DNA from: Nomia melanderi
Lineage: Eukaryota > Arthropoda > Insecta > Hymenoptera > Halictidae
Assembly: GCF_051020985.1 (NCBI RefSeq)
Contig: NC_135003.1
Coordinates: forward strand, 6,007,501 to 6,071,500
Length of the DNA: 64,000 nucleotides
Direction of reading: 5' to 3'
Below, piece after piece: positions 26,035-38,766 of this stretch (position 1 is its first letter; every line of letters begins with the position of its first letter). The position numbers and the translations under genes were made by a program. The notes under the pieces are model-generated. The model was not told where the DNA came from. It did not search any database and saw only the letters and a program-made list of their open reading frames with translations.

Positions 26035-28016
26035 TTAACATTGTGTTTGCATTATCGTATTCTACTCATCGCGGAGGGAAATAGTCTCCAAGGAACCGTG
26101 GGTCAAAAATGAATAGTTTTCTTGTAAATCGCTGTTGAACGCGATATCGATTGTCCTTTTCTGATACACTTCGTCCTTAAGGAGAATAGGATCGACATTG
26201 TTTAGCGATCGGGTCGTCGCGGCAAGTGGTATGACCGTTCTCAACTGAGCAGCGGCACGGCGACTACGCAATCGATAAGCAACATCGGTCCCAATACCTT
26301 TAGAACCTCAAAAAATCGCAATATTTTTTTTTTCTATAGGATGTTAGTATAACATCTTAAGAGTATGGTGTCAAAGTTTTAAAGCGAAATTCGTAACCCT
26401 TCTGATGCTATTGGGACTCATAGGCGGTAGCCCACCGCAGGTATATATTCACGCGCTCGAAGCGGAGCGCCTTTCATAATTCCCTCCTTTCAATCATTGT
26501 AAACATGTTACTTTACATTGTTTGCGTTATACAAGAAAAATTAGCATACAGCCGGCTTCGAAATATTAAAAAAACAAAAAACCTCGGTGGAAAAGGCAAG
26601 CTGACTGATACGCTTATCAGGAAACTCACCGCATACTATGGCTTAGCCATACGAAGAAATATTCATAGTGTGGAAAATATGAAGAAAGCTATAATGGCCT
26701 CGTATTATCACTTATGCTCCACCAAAGAAAATCGTAGAAAATGACAGCTGGTGCAAGTGGCAGAAAGCTCTAGCTACAGGAGCAAATTTAGACCTTATAG
26801 AACATCCTACACCACTGCATCCAGACGTGCAGAAGCACATCCTACCAATTTACGAAGATTTATCTGAAGAGAATCTACTTGAGAGGTGCTTGGGCGGACA
26901 TATTCAGAACAGTAACGAGAGTTTCAGCTCAACTGTTTGGCGCTTCGCTCCAAAGCACCTGCACTCAGGAATAAAAATTATTGAAATTGCAGCATATTTG
27001 GCAGCTGGCTTATTTAACGAAGGATATGATTCAGTTTTAAGAACTATGAGTGCTTTGAATACTGTAATTGGAAAACAAGCAAAAACATACGCCGACAAAA
27101 TCGACGAACAGAGAGTAATTCGACAGGAGTGACGCAGCTCATTAACTACCAAAGAGGCTCGAAAAGCCAGAAGTGAGCAACGTATGGAGGAAAATCAGCT
27201 CTATGAGGAAACAGAAGGAATATTGTATGGCGCAGGAATCGCAGACTAGCTGCTAAGTCATTGAAATTATTGAGTTATCACTTATCGAAACTTTGAACGT
27301 GTTTATCTCAAAACTACATTTTCGAAATCGGTGGAATCAATAACTCAAAAACTACTCAATCAATCTTGCTGAAATTTTGCATACATATCTATAACAATAT
27401 TGTCTTCTATATGAACCTAGAGATATGAAATAAATTGTAAATAAAAGTATCTTTTTATTGCAAAATATAGCGAAAATTTCATGTAAAATTCAAAGGTTCT
27501 GTTTAAAAGCGTGCCAATTTTTAATTTTCAATATTTTTCGCTTTCTTTAGGTTCATCTACAAACTGTAAATGTTAGTTATCGAAATATGTCTTGCTGGTT
27601 TGTTTCAAATCAATGTAGCCAATGCTAGAGCTTACACCATTTAATAAGTCGCATCACAACCTTCCCGAAAAACAGGGACATAACTCCGCCATTTTTAAAT
27701 ATTTTGAAAAACAAAAAATACGTTGTAATAGAGAAAGAATATAATAAATGATAACCAAAGTTTCAAAAACGTAAAACAATCCTTTCCTTTACAAAAAAAT
27801 TCATAAAGATCAGCTCGTTTTCATCCGTCTAAAGGTATTTCCCCCCTTAAGGACAGCGTGTACCAGAAAAGGACAATCGATATCGCGTTCCTTTACTCTC
27901 CCACACAGAATTCAACAGAGATTTACAAGAAAACTATTCATTTTTTACCCATGGTTCCTTTGAGGCTATTTACCCCCGCGATGATTAGAATACGATGGCG
28001 CAATACAAAATTTTAA
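26035..28016. mobile_element. TTAA-bounded element N with ~140-bp inverted repeats, carrying a Mutator fragment
   Basis: The arms 26035-26180 and about 27845-28016 are inverted copies. The right arm has an extra ~24 nt. Both arms end in TTAA at their outer edges. Between them lie about 110 nt of unique sequence (26181-26288), then a segment with its own short inverted motif ATACCTTTAGA (26293; complement near 27828) that contains the transposase remnant. The reading is a Mutator-like element inserted into an older TTAA element. Confidence 0.6.
26505..27249 (+). pseudogene. Degenerate Mutator-like transposase domain
   Basis: The translation starts in frame with GGKGKLTDTLIRKLTAYYGL, as recalled for the insect Mutator-like transposase domain (Pfam 'Mutator'). 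The region around 26735 has lost the expected cysteine segment and shifts frame. The next frame reads DSWCKWQKAL, LERCLGGHIQNSNES and IKIIEIAAYLAAGLFNEG. A TGA at 27130-27132 replaces what looks like an Arg codon, after which the frame continues to LYGAGIAD and TAG. Two breaks therefore make it inactive. Family assignment rests on motif memory, not a search. Confidence 0.72.
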
Positions 28017-28084
28017 CCCCTTTTTTCAAGGGGTTCGAGTTCCCAGTTCGAGCTGGGCCAACCAAGCCCTAATATGAACTAGAT

Positions 28085-28524
28085 ACAGTGCGTTACTGAC
28101 GTGAATCCAGCCGGCCTGCGGTTTAACCCTTTGAGGGCGAATGTCGTCATTTTGCCGACATCAAGCTTTCATATTTCGAATACAAAGTTGTGAGCAAACA
28201 ATTGATTTCTTCAAATACCAAGAGATTAGTGATTAGTTTTCTTTTTCTTTGGCATTTAAGACTTTGGTGTTTAATTTAATTTCCCTTGCAAAATGTTTTC
28301 AGTACTTCAAGAAATCCTAGTCCACAAAGGATTAAAAGTGAAAAAGAGCAAAGGGTAACGTCCACTCGCAACGCTCGGCCCTATAGTAATGACGAAATTA
28401 GTTTCAGCACATCTTGGTTACTAGCCGAGCTGCGAGCTGTGGTGAAGCGTGCGGCCGAATCCCCTTAATCCTGTTCACTTTTGAGCCACAGGCCGACTGA
28501 ATTCACATCAGTAACGCACTATAC
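28085..28524. repeat. Inverted repeat pair around a TTAA-start segment
   Basis: About 35 bp at 28088-28122 (CAGTGCGTTACTGACGTGAA...) recurs inverted at 28488-28524. The segment between starts TTTAACCCTTTGAGGGCG and contains a smaller hairpin around 28370-28430. This looks like an inverted-repeat element of unknown class. Confidence 0.45.
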
Positions 28525-28559
28525 CCAGATATAGAAGATATTGCTTATTTTTGTATGAG

Positions 28560-29110
28560 AAATCAAACAGGTCCCACCAATACACCTGCAGTAATTGATA
28601 CTGCGGGGTCCGAGTGCCCCATGGCTTCGACCGTGCCGTACATTGGCATTAACTTCGTATTGGCAATGGTCGAAAACCCACATGCTGGGCTAGGGACCCC
28701 TCGAGGGTCCCGCCGCGTGAGCAGCGTCCCTCTTGCTCCGGTACTAGCCTGGAGAACTAGTAGAACTTTGAAAAGAAGCTCGGCGCTACCAACAGTCTAC
28801 CTTCATATAGTGAAACCAGAAAGCAACCAAACGATTAGGTTTTCCCCACTCCGCCTTACTTCTTCCACTACCCCATTTCTCATCAGCGGGCGTCCTCTAA
28901 GAACCTCCGTAAACATCGCAGAACTCAACGGTAACGCCAGAGAGAAGGTAAACTGTGTTTTCCTCAATTTTCCCGTTCTAGCCATACTGTCTTCATAGGA
29001 CTCGTCATACTCGGAAAACTATGTACGTTGGTAAGGATTCAGGCTCGACTAATTGAGCCCGATCCCAATTCCTCGCCCATAGGGGGCATGTCTGGCGAAG
29101 CTCTCTGGGC
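28560..29110. other. GC-rich block of unknown identity
   Basis: This is markedly GC-richer than its neighbours. One frame is open for 147 codons on the plus strand and one for 60 on the minus, but neither product is recognisable and codon use is not convincing. It includes the perfect palindrome GGGACCCTCGAGGGTCCC near 28692. It may be a transposon body, a retroelement UTR or introgressed sequence. Confidence 0.3.
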
Positions 29111-29154
29111 ATATACCGGACGTAAAACAGATGGACCTTTGCACCCATGTACTT

Positions 29155-29272
29155 TTAACCCTTTGCAGTAGATTTATTTTCAATGTTGTTGAGGTAAACT
29201 TGTATTTATGTTTAGGGAAATGGATCAAAGTAGTTTACAGCGATAGAATTCAACGTGCTATATTTATTTTAC

Positions 29273-29313
<41 letters not shown>

Positions 29314-29408
29314 AAATTTAATTTTTATAATCTTTTAAAGTACTACAAATAAAGTATAACAAATTTGTATTGTCATTTCCAGCATGACACACGAGCGCAA
29401 AGGGTTAA
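29155..29408. mobile_element. TTAA MITE, family J, containing an ATT microsatellite
   Basis: TTAACCCTTTGCAGTAG at the left and GAGCGCAAAGGGTTAA at the right. Length 254 bp. A run of about twelve ATT units (29274-29311) lies inside. Confidence 0.6.
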
Positions 29409-29569
29409 ACCGAAGATCGCTGATATAAACGTGGGGACTGTACTGTTCGGCTTTCTAACCTCAGCCCAGGCCAAAACTAGCTGTAAACAGGCTCGTCGAT
29501 AACCACCACAATTTTACGAATGTTCGGAAAGGCAACTGGAGGTATTCTAACCAAACACTAAATAGTTTC

Positions 29570-29912
29570 CGAGAATAACTGTTCGAAAATGTTAGGTGTA
29601 TATTGGTTCTGACTGGAACCGTTATGGGGAATCGAAATAAAGTCATAACGGTTATTAGGCATATGAGTTCTGAGTTATGTCGGTTATGGTTCCAATTATA
29701 TCGGTTCTGTTACTGTTACTTTTCAATTCTACGTTTCGGTTCTGTATTTCGATTCGGCATTTCTCTCAGAATCGAAAACTGACGGTTACAGGACCGAGAA
29801 AGAACTAATATTATATCTAAAGAACTGTAACAGAAAATTATGACGTTATGTCAGTTTTTCATAACTATTTCAAGAACTGAAACCAATGTGATAACTGTTT
29901 TCAACCCCTGAT
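29570..29912. mobile_element. hAT-like fold-back fragment
   Basis: Same GGTTC/AACCGTTATG motif vocabulary as 23198-23596, with a right end TTTTCAACCCCTGA. No clear left terminus. Confidence 0.4.
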
Positions 29913-32900
29913 TTCAGTATAACCGGTTAAAAGCTTCATTTTTATTCATTCGATATATCTATAGTATAATTCTTTGAAAATGTGCTTCTAAAAATTTATA
30001 GTGATATTCGAAAAAATAAGAGATCCTTTGTGACGTTGTCATGGCTCAGTTACGAGACTTCAAAATATTAAACGCGGTTTCCACAAAACTACTTATTTGA
30101 ATTGGTTGACACAATATCTCGGAAAGTATTGCACACAAATTATTAGAATATAGTGTATATAGCGTACGATAGTTACAAGTGAAAAAAATTGATGACCGGT
30201 TAGAGATCAATGTTGCACAGTTCTCGACTATGTTTGCCTTTCACGGAAGAATCGAACGAAATTAGCATAACACGTGCGCCGCAATTCGTTATAACAGCCA
30301 CTACTAAAGGGAAACTACTTTCGATTTTCTATTTAAACTTCGCAGATTCGTACAAGATTGCTATAAAGATATTAAACAGTTTCTAATTCTGTTTCTTACA
30401 TCTCCGTGAAAATTTCCCCAAGTATATAGGGTGTATCTAGAGACAGCCTATGACTCTGTCCTTGTTGAAGTTAGAAAGAAATCGTAAAGAAAATCTTCGC
30501 ATTATTTGACAAGTTCTATCGTAGTGCAATACCGGTTTTTCCATAAATACATCAATGTAACTACAAAGTGCGATTGTACATTTTTTTATGAATTAAACTT
30601 TGTTTTTTATTTACATAAATAGTTTCTGTGTATCATTTTACCTAAGAAAGGTTTCAGATACTATCATTAAAAACTGAATATTTTTCCATATTTTTACTTT
30701 GAATATTTTTAGTAAGAAAATTATGAATTGATCATTAAGATGTGTCTTAATTTCGACGAATGAAAAAGCGGCAAATGAAATGATGTGTTCTATTGAAATT
30801 GCCTGTGGACCTGTAAAATTGAAAAGAGAATAAAATATTTGGGTGTGCCAGTGTATGCATACATAAGTAATCTTGTAAGTCATTTGTATTCTCTTTAGAC
30901 ATCAATATAGAAAAAGCGTACATATGTACTTGGATTTTTACGTCTTCGTTCGAAGAAGCAAACGCTTCAGAAGTTTCAAGAAGCACGAATAAGTCACGCG
31001 AACGAGATTATGTTCCTTTTTTAGTTGAACGTGGAAAACTGTAGTGAAGTGACTGGCTCTTTCTTCGCTGAAATGTATAATTTCAAGAACGAGAATAAGA
31101 AATAACGTATTATAGGTGCAGCACGGAACAAATCCATGTTATTACTAAACCATGAATTTTTATGCACTCATATGAGTGCACAAGAATGTTGCAATAAAAC
31201 TCGAATTAGGAATGAAATTTATCAAAGAAATAAAATATTATTTCAACAGATCTTATAAACTAGCGAATAAATCGTTTAATACAAGCATTAGAAAAAGACT
31301 TCACAAAATACATAAAAGATTCTAACATAAAATAGATAATAATTTCACATATAATCCAAAAGCGGAGTATTTTTATATTAATATTGATAACGCGATAAAA
31401 CAATGTACAAAACAAATTGTAAATTAACTGAAGGTTCAGGGACAAAACGTTTTATTTGTTCTTCATTTCAACTTAAGAACCATTTTTCAGAAGTATATTT
31501 GATTCTCTCAATGACTTGCGCACTGCCTTACGACTTATGATTCTATTATAATAATCGCACTAATAATAATTTGTCAAAGGTATAATAACATCTGTTTATA
31601 CATCTGTTTACACATCTGATTATACATTTTTACTTCAGTAAAGTCTAAGCCACTGTTAAATTGCATTTATTGTTATCATACGAAGAAAAATATTCTCTAC
31701 TTCATTATCGGTTAAATATTTTAAGAAGATATAGGAATACGTTATCCATACTGATTGCCAGTTAAAGACTTTAGTAATGAAGGACTACGTTATAAGCTGT
31801 AAACTGAACTGCGGATTTCTATGCAAATTTAAACCCTTAAGAGCACAGTTGAAGAAGCAAAATTGCTTGAAAATTAATTTTCTCAAGAAACCTTATAAAA
31901 ACCACTGCACTATGAATAATTTATATGTTTCCGCATCATGTGCATTCTGTATTTTGCACTTTCAAATTTTCCATAGATATATGACAACCGCAATCTAGTG
32001 ATATCTTAATAGGTAAAATTACGTTTTGTCGATTGAGCAAAAGAGATGAGAAGATTGTTAGAAATTAGATTTGTTGATTCCACTACCGGTAAACACTGAA
32101 CAGTTCTCGGCCACTTGCTTTGCCTCCTGCTTTTCTATTATAAATAAACGAAGAACGACTCTCGGGAGCGAAATGTCAAGTGGGTTTTCACAATTTCATT
32201 AGGTATCAAACAGATATCGATAAAACTGTGAAGTGTTCAAATGAATTCGGTGCAGTATCGATATTACTTTGGTCTCGTATCAAGAGGTATCGGTGTCAAA
32301 TATTGCTACCGAATATTTGCTTACAACTTCAAGAACACTCGACAGCATTCGACACCAATTTGGCCATTACCACAATATGATAAGCAAAAGAAATTCTTAA
32401 AAATAGGACTGGGTACTATCGAGAATCCTTTCTTTATTCACTGTTACTGTTAAAAAATAAATGACTATATTATCATACCTAATATTCAGTGTTTGTTATT
32501 TAATTTCACAGGGAAAATGAAAATATATTGTGTATGGTGTATGCTGTTTGTTATTCAATAGCATTAAGAAAGTAAAGGTATTTTTGTACAGCTTATGAAA
32601 TTTCTATTAAAAAACCTCATATTTTCTTTGTAAATTCTAATATTCTAATAATAAAGTGCATATACGTGTAGTACACATATATATGCAACAAATTGTTATT
32701 TTGTATTATTAAGTACTTAACTCCCAGTCAGCGGCGACTGGGTCCTTTTTGACCCAGATTTTTAAGAACGCCATTCAACTTTCCTGTTCATATTAAGTTT
32801 TAATAACAAAATCGACATATATTGTACGAAAACACTTGAAGAAATATCTAAAAGAATTGACAACTAATGATTTGAATGATTCAAGACATCGCTGATTGTG

Positions 32901-33129
32901 AAACTGTCGAAGATATCCGTCCTTCGAGGAGTAAAGTAATGATATATTTGAGAAATGAATAAATTGCTCATTAAATTGAAATAAATGAAATTAAATAAAT
33001 CGATTAGAAAGAATTTTACACAAATAATTTTACAAAATTCCGTGGGATCTGTATTTTCTCGAACCAAACCAGTTGAGAGGAAAGTAAACCTACGTACAGA
33101 GAAATAGGTACAGTAAATTGAAATTAACG

Positions 33130-33480
33130 ATAGTGCTTCCAGATTAATTACACGTTATCAACAAACGAGAGCATCGGAGCTCGGTTGAAACCGCGTCGGG
33201 AGTTTGCACGGTTAGGGTTGCACACGAGGTCTCGGAACTAACGCATAGGTGCCTTTTCAGATCAAAATCTGAGGAGGTGCACTCACTTTCAGGGACGATG
33301 ATTCGTCACGCGAGCACTGCAAGCCAAACTTGGAGCGATTTTCCAAGGCTCTGGCGAAACGAGGTTTCTTGCGATAACGCGTGTGACAGTCTTCTAGTTA
33401 TCGACCAAGAATTTCATCGACGGCTGCCAGCGGAATGGTAAAATCAAGATACAACTGCAACGCATGCGGTCGTATGGATA
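33130..33480. other. GC-richer island, possible exon
   Basis: Plus strand: an ATG at 33298 opens a 47-codon frame ending at TGGTAA, after a plausible acceptor (CACTTTCAG). Minus strand: a frame ends at AAA followed by GTGAGT. Neither joins another exon convincingly. It is not a phase match for the next CAP-Gly exon, which must supply one base after TG. Confidence 0.2.
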
Positions 33481-33507
33481 AAAAAAATAATAAGCTTTTT
33501 TTAAGGA

Positions 33508-34150
33508 CTTTTTAGTGCTAGGTTTTTGGCACCCGTCAAGATGGCGGGTTTTAATTTTCTCTCTTCGCAATTATTGATACCTTAATATTAAACATACCGT
33601 GACCAGTTTTTACCAGTTAACTGTGAAATTTAGTTTGAAAAATCTCTCATTGTGCGCGCAATAAAATCAAATAATAAAGTGTATACTTAAACGCGAAGCA
33701 AATGCATCTATAATATATTGTAACGAAAAACTAAAGCAAAACGAAGAAGAATTACACATTTGTCTGAAGAAGTAAATAACTGATCGTTGAAAAAATTGGT
33801 ACCATTTTGTGTTTTAAGACTGACTGAACATGTGTTTTTCTTCGTTCATTTAACTTCACAGCAATTCCTGTATTGTCCACCTAATCGGATTTTCAATTTT
33901 TATCTTTCCTCCTGTTTCTGTTTCCAATAAAAAATTGATCATTTAATTTGTTTGCTTGTATTTTGTAACCAATTATTCGACTGGTTACGATAGGTATAGG
34001 TATATACAAAGTGTAGGTACGTTTAGTGTTAAAAATGCCAAATATTGGAAATGATTTGAAAAATAAATAGTTTCACTTCAATGGTATAATAAATATATAA
34101 AGAAACTGAAACTCTCGTTATGACAAAATCACGAATATGAAAATTTTTCA
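33508..34150. mobile_element. Nested MITEs: C inside E inside F
   Basis: The F arms (33508-33581 and 34033-about 34150) are interrupted by E at 33582-34032, with TTAA at both junctions. E starts TTAATATTAAACATACCG and ends GGTACGTTTAGTGTTAA. E in turn is split by a C copy at about 33609-33832 (CAGTTAACTGTGAAATTT). The uninterrupted F (36204, 47293) and E (49326) copies show the pre-insertion structure. Confidence 0.68.
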
Positions 34151-34675
34151 TTTCTTAGTTAAAAGTTTTTTTATCCGACGTGTCGGCATGGTACCAAATA
34201 CTAAACTACAGTCCCCACTTGGTATATTTGTGAGAACTTATGTTACAAATCTTCAATTTTACGCGTGATGTATTAATTCTTTAACAAACGAGTGAAGAGA
34301 ATGTCAAAAAACACAAACTGGCAATACAACGAATGTTATATTTGCATATAATTTTTTGAATTTCCAGGCTGTAGATCTTCCCTTGTAAAACAAGTATAAC
34401 AATATTGACAAACTTAATGATTATGTCTACATCTCTAGCTTTATTCGATTCTTGTAATAATTTTAACAAAGTAAGTGTTGTACTCAAGAAAGTTAGAATA
34501 TTGTAATGTCGTAATATTATATTAATTATAACTATGTGATGACTAAACAGGCACACGCAAAACTTTTCACGATAGTACTACATATATTCGGTCGACTTGA
34601 CAAAATGGTTTCCATTATTCCAATTTTTTACAACGTCCTTGCATAATTTGGTTTTTATATCACAAATGATTGTAG

Positions 34676-34812
34676 ATTTATTTTTGAGATAAATTTTTGA
34701 CTTTTAAAAATAAGTAACTAATTATGGATTTATTATTGGATAAATTTTTGACTTCTAAAAATAAGTAACTGATTATGCATTTATTATTGGATAAGTTTTT
34801 TACTTTTAAAAA
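34676..34812 (+). repeat. Tandem repeat, about 2.5 units of ~53 bp
   Basis: The motif GATAAATTTTTGACTT-TAAAAATAAGTAACT-ATTATG..TTTATTATTG repeats with few changes. Confidence 0.75.
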
Positions 34813-35194
34813 TGAACACTGGGTCGTTTATTCAAATTTCTTTAAAATTCAGGGGATTGTGCTTTCGTTAAGTCAACGATATTATCGATTAGTTGGGGTA
34901 ACGAGTGCAATGACTGCGTTCTGCTATAGTATAAACCGATGACATATGACGCAATTCGACACAGGACGAAGTCTTATGGCAGTGGTTTCCAAATTTTATA
35001 TTACTATCTCACCTTTACAAAAAAATATAATCTAACCAGACGCACTTTTAAACGGTAAAAATGTATTGACGTCAGAGCTGAAAAAGAAATAAATTACATT
35101 TCTATTCAACTTTTCACGCCTCCTTTCGCACTAGTCCACGTCTCCCACTTTGGAAATCGCCGTCCTATGGTGTCATATTTCTCTGAAGGAAACT

Positions 35195-35299
35195 TCAACA
35201 GCAATTTGCAAGCAAATGAATCATTTGCAACCTTTGATTCTTTTCAGGCTATTTATCTCCGCAACAAGTAGAGTATGATACACCGATAAAAAATGTTAA
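35195..35299 (+). mobile_element. Solo arm of TTAA element N
   Basis: The stretch from TTCAACAGCAATTTGCAAG to AATGTTAA aligns with the right arm of the 26035-28016 element. No partner arm was found nearby. Confidence 0.5.
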
Positions 35300-36203
35300 C
35301 CCTTTTCCGAGGTGAAATGAATGAATTTCGCGGTCCCTTATCTCCTCCTTACATCCTTTGTAATTATAATTACATTCGTAGTTATTATAAAATAATGCTT
35401 GAAATATTTACGATTTTATTGTTTTACAGTAATACGTATCCGAGAAAGATGCAACAGTTGATCGAAAATCAATTTCCTACATTTTTAAGCTTATCGAGTA
35501 ACTATTTATGAGTAACATTTAATAGAGCGTAATAGTGCTATACCGTGTGTACATAGTCGGTGCTACTATTCGACAAATGTTGTACCTTAAAATCGATGGA
35601 GAATGTTCTAGATAGATTGCTTGCAGATACTGTAGTGAAACAAATATTCTCTATTTTGCTTCTACGCGCATGAAGAGAAGTTTCATGTTAACATTATATA
35701 TTATTGCGTTGGCATCTTATTAGCAACGTTTAACATTTAACAATCTGTAGTTTTGTACATCATTTTGTGATAGTTAGGAATTAAATAAACTTTGAGGTTT
35801 CATTAAAGATTATTACTGTTTTCATATTACTAGGTAGCGTTCCCATATAATGTTTTATAGCCATTAGTATTACGTATTCTTCGCAGGTAGGTAACTACAA
35901 ATGTTTCAGGAGATATGAATGAGTTGACTTCCAAGTTTATTATTCAATATCTACTTAATGCACTGACTTTTAAGTATTCAGTACAATATTACTTATCCTT
36001 TCATATCAATCACGAATAGCGTTAGCATTCATAATTAATAAGTCGGATTCAGAGTTCCTACAATACGTTATTACCTACATAGTTACTTACGTTATTAAAC
36101 ATTTCCATTGAATATCAAATTTTTTATTGTAACTATTCTCAAACAACCTAAAATCTCCGGTCATCGGTGACCATCGTAGCAGTTAACGTGTGAAATAAAA
36201 TCT

Positions 36204-36624
36204 TTCAACACTACAACTACCGCACCCATTAAAATGATGGGTTTCAATTTTCTCATTTCGCAATTATTGATATCCTCGAAAGTGTTGAATATCCGAAATG
36301 ATTTTAAAAATAAATAATTTCACTGGAACACTATAATAAATATATGAAGAAACCTTGGAAAATCTATTGCTACAGTGTTTATAAGAACTACAAGTCATAA
36401 ATACTATGTATATTTATATACAGTAATGTATTTAGGAAAACAATTTACATTAATAAATCAATTTAAAGATTTAAGGGTTAAGAAACTATTTATAATCAGT
36501 TACGATAATAAATTTATTCATTCAATTTTTAAACTGACACTTCGTTTCCGTGAAACTAATTAGCAAAATATGTATGTTATAATATATAGTTATCCTTAGT
36601 TTTAGACCATAGTTCTAGTGTTAA
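36204..36624 (+). mobile_element. TTAA MITE, family F, longer copy
   Basis: Left end CAACACTACAACTACCGCAC. Right end AGTTCTAGTGTTAA. About 200 bp longer than other F copies, so it may hold a further insertion. Confidence 0.5.
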
Positions 36625-36789
36625 TAGATATCATCGACGTAGAACAATAACAAATATTTCACACGACGTTACGTGACCACGGATTTTTCACTCGCATCGA
36701 CAAGATTTCCTTTCTAAATAGGAAAAGAAAGAAAAACATCAGAAAAAACGGAGAGAATAAATTAGCAAGCGTACTTTACATTGTAAAAC

Positions 36790-37250
36790 AGTGGCCGTTG
36801 AAAGTAACACAAAGTTATCGAGCGGAGTTCGCAGGGAACTTTGCATTCTTCCACGAAAGGCAGCCCCACATTCGAGCCGGCGCGCTGTACGGTGCATATT
36901 GTACTTACACGTGCACCGTGCACCGTGCACCGTACACATGCACGCAGGTGCATGCGCGAGTTTCGAGACGAGAGTTTATCACGGGGCGGAATTGCTTTTG
37001 TCACGCAGCTTGTACCGCGGCCTATTACCTCGAAAACGCGAGGCAATTACGAAATTAAATACGTCGGCCGGATTCGGAAAAGCCTCCTTCCTTCAGTTAG
37101 TGGCGTCGATTTAATTGAGAACTCGACGAAGATGATCCCGTGACGCCGCGAAAGAAATAACACCGCTAAGATGCAGCAAACACGAGTCCGTAAACAGAGA
37201 CAGTGCGTTTCGCCGAGTCGAATACTCGGAATTCCATTTCGATTTTAACC
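36790..37250. other. GC-rich island with GTGCACC tandem palindromes
   Basis: CpG-rich sequence is open in several frames on both strands, but no product is credible. It contains about three tandem CGTGCAC-C units at 36911-36932. It may be a promoter or enhancer-like block within an otherwise AT-rich desert. Confidence 0.3.
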
Positions 37251-37402
37251 ACTCAACTGCGTTCGACGAATATACAGGTCATCTTGAAACTCGAAATGAT
37301 ACTAATTTTTTTTCACAATGAATTATAATAGTTACTTTGTCAGATACACATGTAAGGCCGATGTTTCGAATAATGACCAGACACTTTTTTGTGAGAAATT
37401 GA

Positions 37403-37464
37403 TAAGTAAATTCCTTTACTCATAAGTACGCTATAAAATTGTATGGGTAAAGGAATTTACTTTA
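37403..37464. ncRNA. Near-perfect hairpin, pre-miRNA-sized
   Basis: TAAGTAAATTCCTTTACTCA (from 37403) pairs with the inverted partner at 37442-37464 (TATGGGTAAAGGAATTTACT). The stem is about 21 bp with one G-U type mismatch and a 17-nt loop. The length suits a small precursor hairpin, but a short fold-back element is just as possible. No transcript evidence. Confidence 0.25.
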
Positions 37465-38516
37465 CTTTTTACTCGTAATATTAAGAATATCGAATAACTG
37501 AAATCACTGATTCATTATGTTGTTATAAAATTACAAGATTCCTTATGTTGATGAAACAAATGTTCTGTACACACCATTGATCTACTAGTTTCGAATTGGT
37601 CTCCAAGGTAATTGTATTCCTAGTATATAGTATATCAAACTAACAATAAGTGTGACTTATTATCCTTTTATCTAACGTAATCATAATTATGAAACTGTCG
37701 TGGGACTGTTGATGTGTTAACGTTAAAACCTCAGGGATTCCAACTTTCCTAGAATTCCGCTAATGATTACTTTATTAAATACTGTTTTATTGAGTTACAT
37801 AGTCAAATACTGTTTTATTTGCTTCAACCTTTCTGTTTTAAAAATATTTAACAATAACAGGCAACATATTTTCTTTTATTTTCTGGTTTATGATGAAAAG
37901 TGTTTTAATATTTTGAGCATTTAAGAATAAACTTTCAATGATTATATAAATATATTTCTTATATACTTTTTATACAATAAATTATAACTTATAAATCATT
38001 TTGCAACTTCAAATATTATTCAACTAACACTTTATTACTTTCGATCAAAAAGTTGTCAGTTGAAGAATATTTAAACAAAGACTAACTAAAAAATACGTTT
38101 CAAGTATTTTTGTAAGAACTGCTTTATATTATTCTGTATGCTTTCTTGTAAAAAGAGTCTACTTCTTTTCATGATGAAACAGAATTAATAAAACACGAGC
38201 CAGAAATATAATATTAAATCAGATATTACATACACTAACAATAAGTTTGCTCACACGGTAATAATATATTCAATTGCAATCGCAACGTAAATTGTTAGAT
38301 AATATCATATTTATTTGTTTGCAATTTATTCCGCTCCTCATCTATCTTAACCTTCGTACAGATGATGCCGGATCATTTTTACATATGTTTATATGTAGTC
38401 AGATAGTCAATTCAATATCGTATTACATTTTGTTTTTTCTTCGAGACTCACAGAAGGTCAAGAACGAAATAAATGTTTTCAATATTTCGTATTAATATGC
38501 TTACCAGTACTTCTTC

Positions 38517-38766
38517 TTAACCCCTTGCATTATAACAACGTGTCAGACTCGTGGAAAAGATTTTAAAGAGAATGTAACAGACACAAATATTACTGAACTT
38601 TCTTGAATTCAAATTAAACATTATTATCTGTTATCAATAATTATACTTTACAGCAAACATAAACGTAGAATATGCCTAGAATTTTCCTCTTTCTTCAATA
38701 AATTATTAATGGCTAAGTAGTTGTATCATTCATAATTGAAAAGTAAATCATTGGGCAAGGGGTTAA
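38517..38766 (+). mobile_element. TTAA MITE, family D
   Basis: TTAACCCCTTGCATTATAAC at the left and ATTGGGCAAGGGGTTAA at the right. Length 250 bp. Confidence 0.72.

Noticed and set aside
33298..33441. 47-codon ATG frame as the next CAP-Gly exon or a separate gene
   Set aside because: Wrong strand for the CAP-Gly gene. The minus-strand alternatives do not supply a base completing TG to Cys, and no partner exon is seen.
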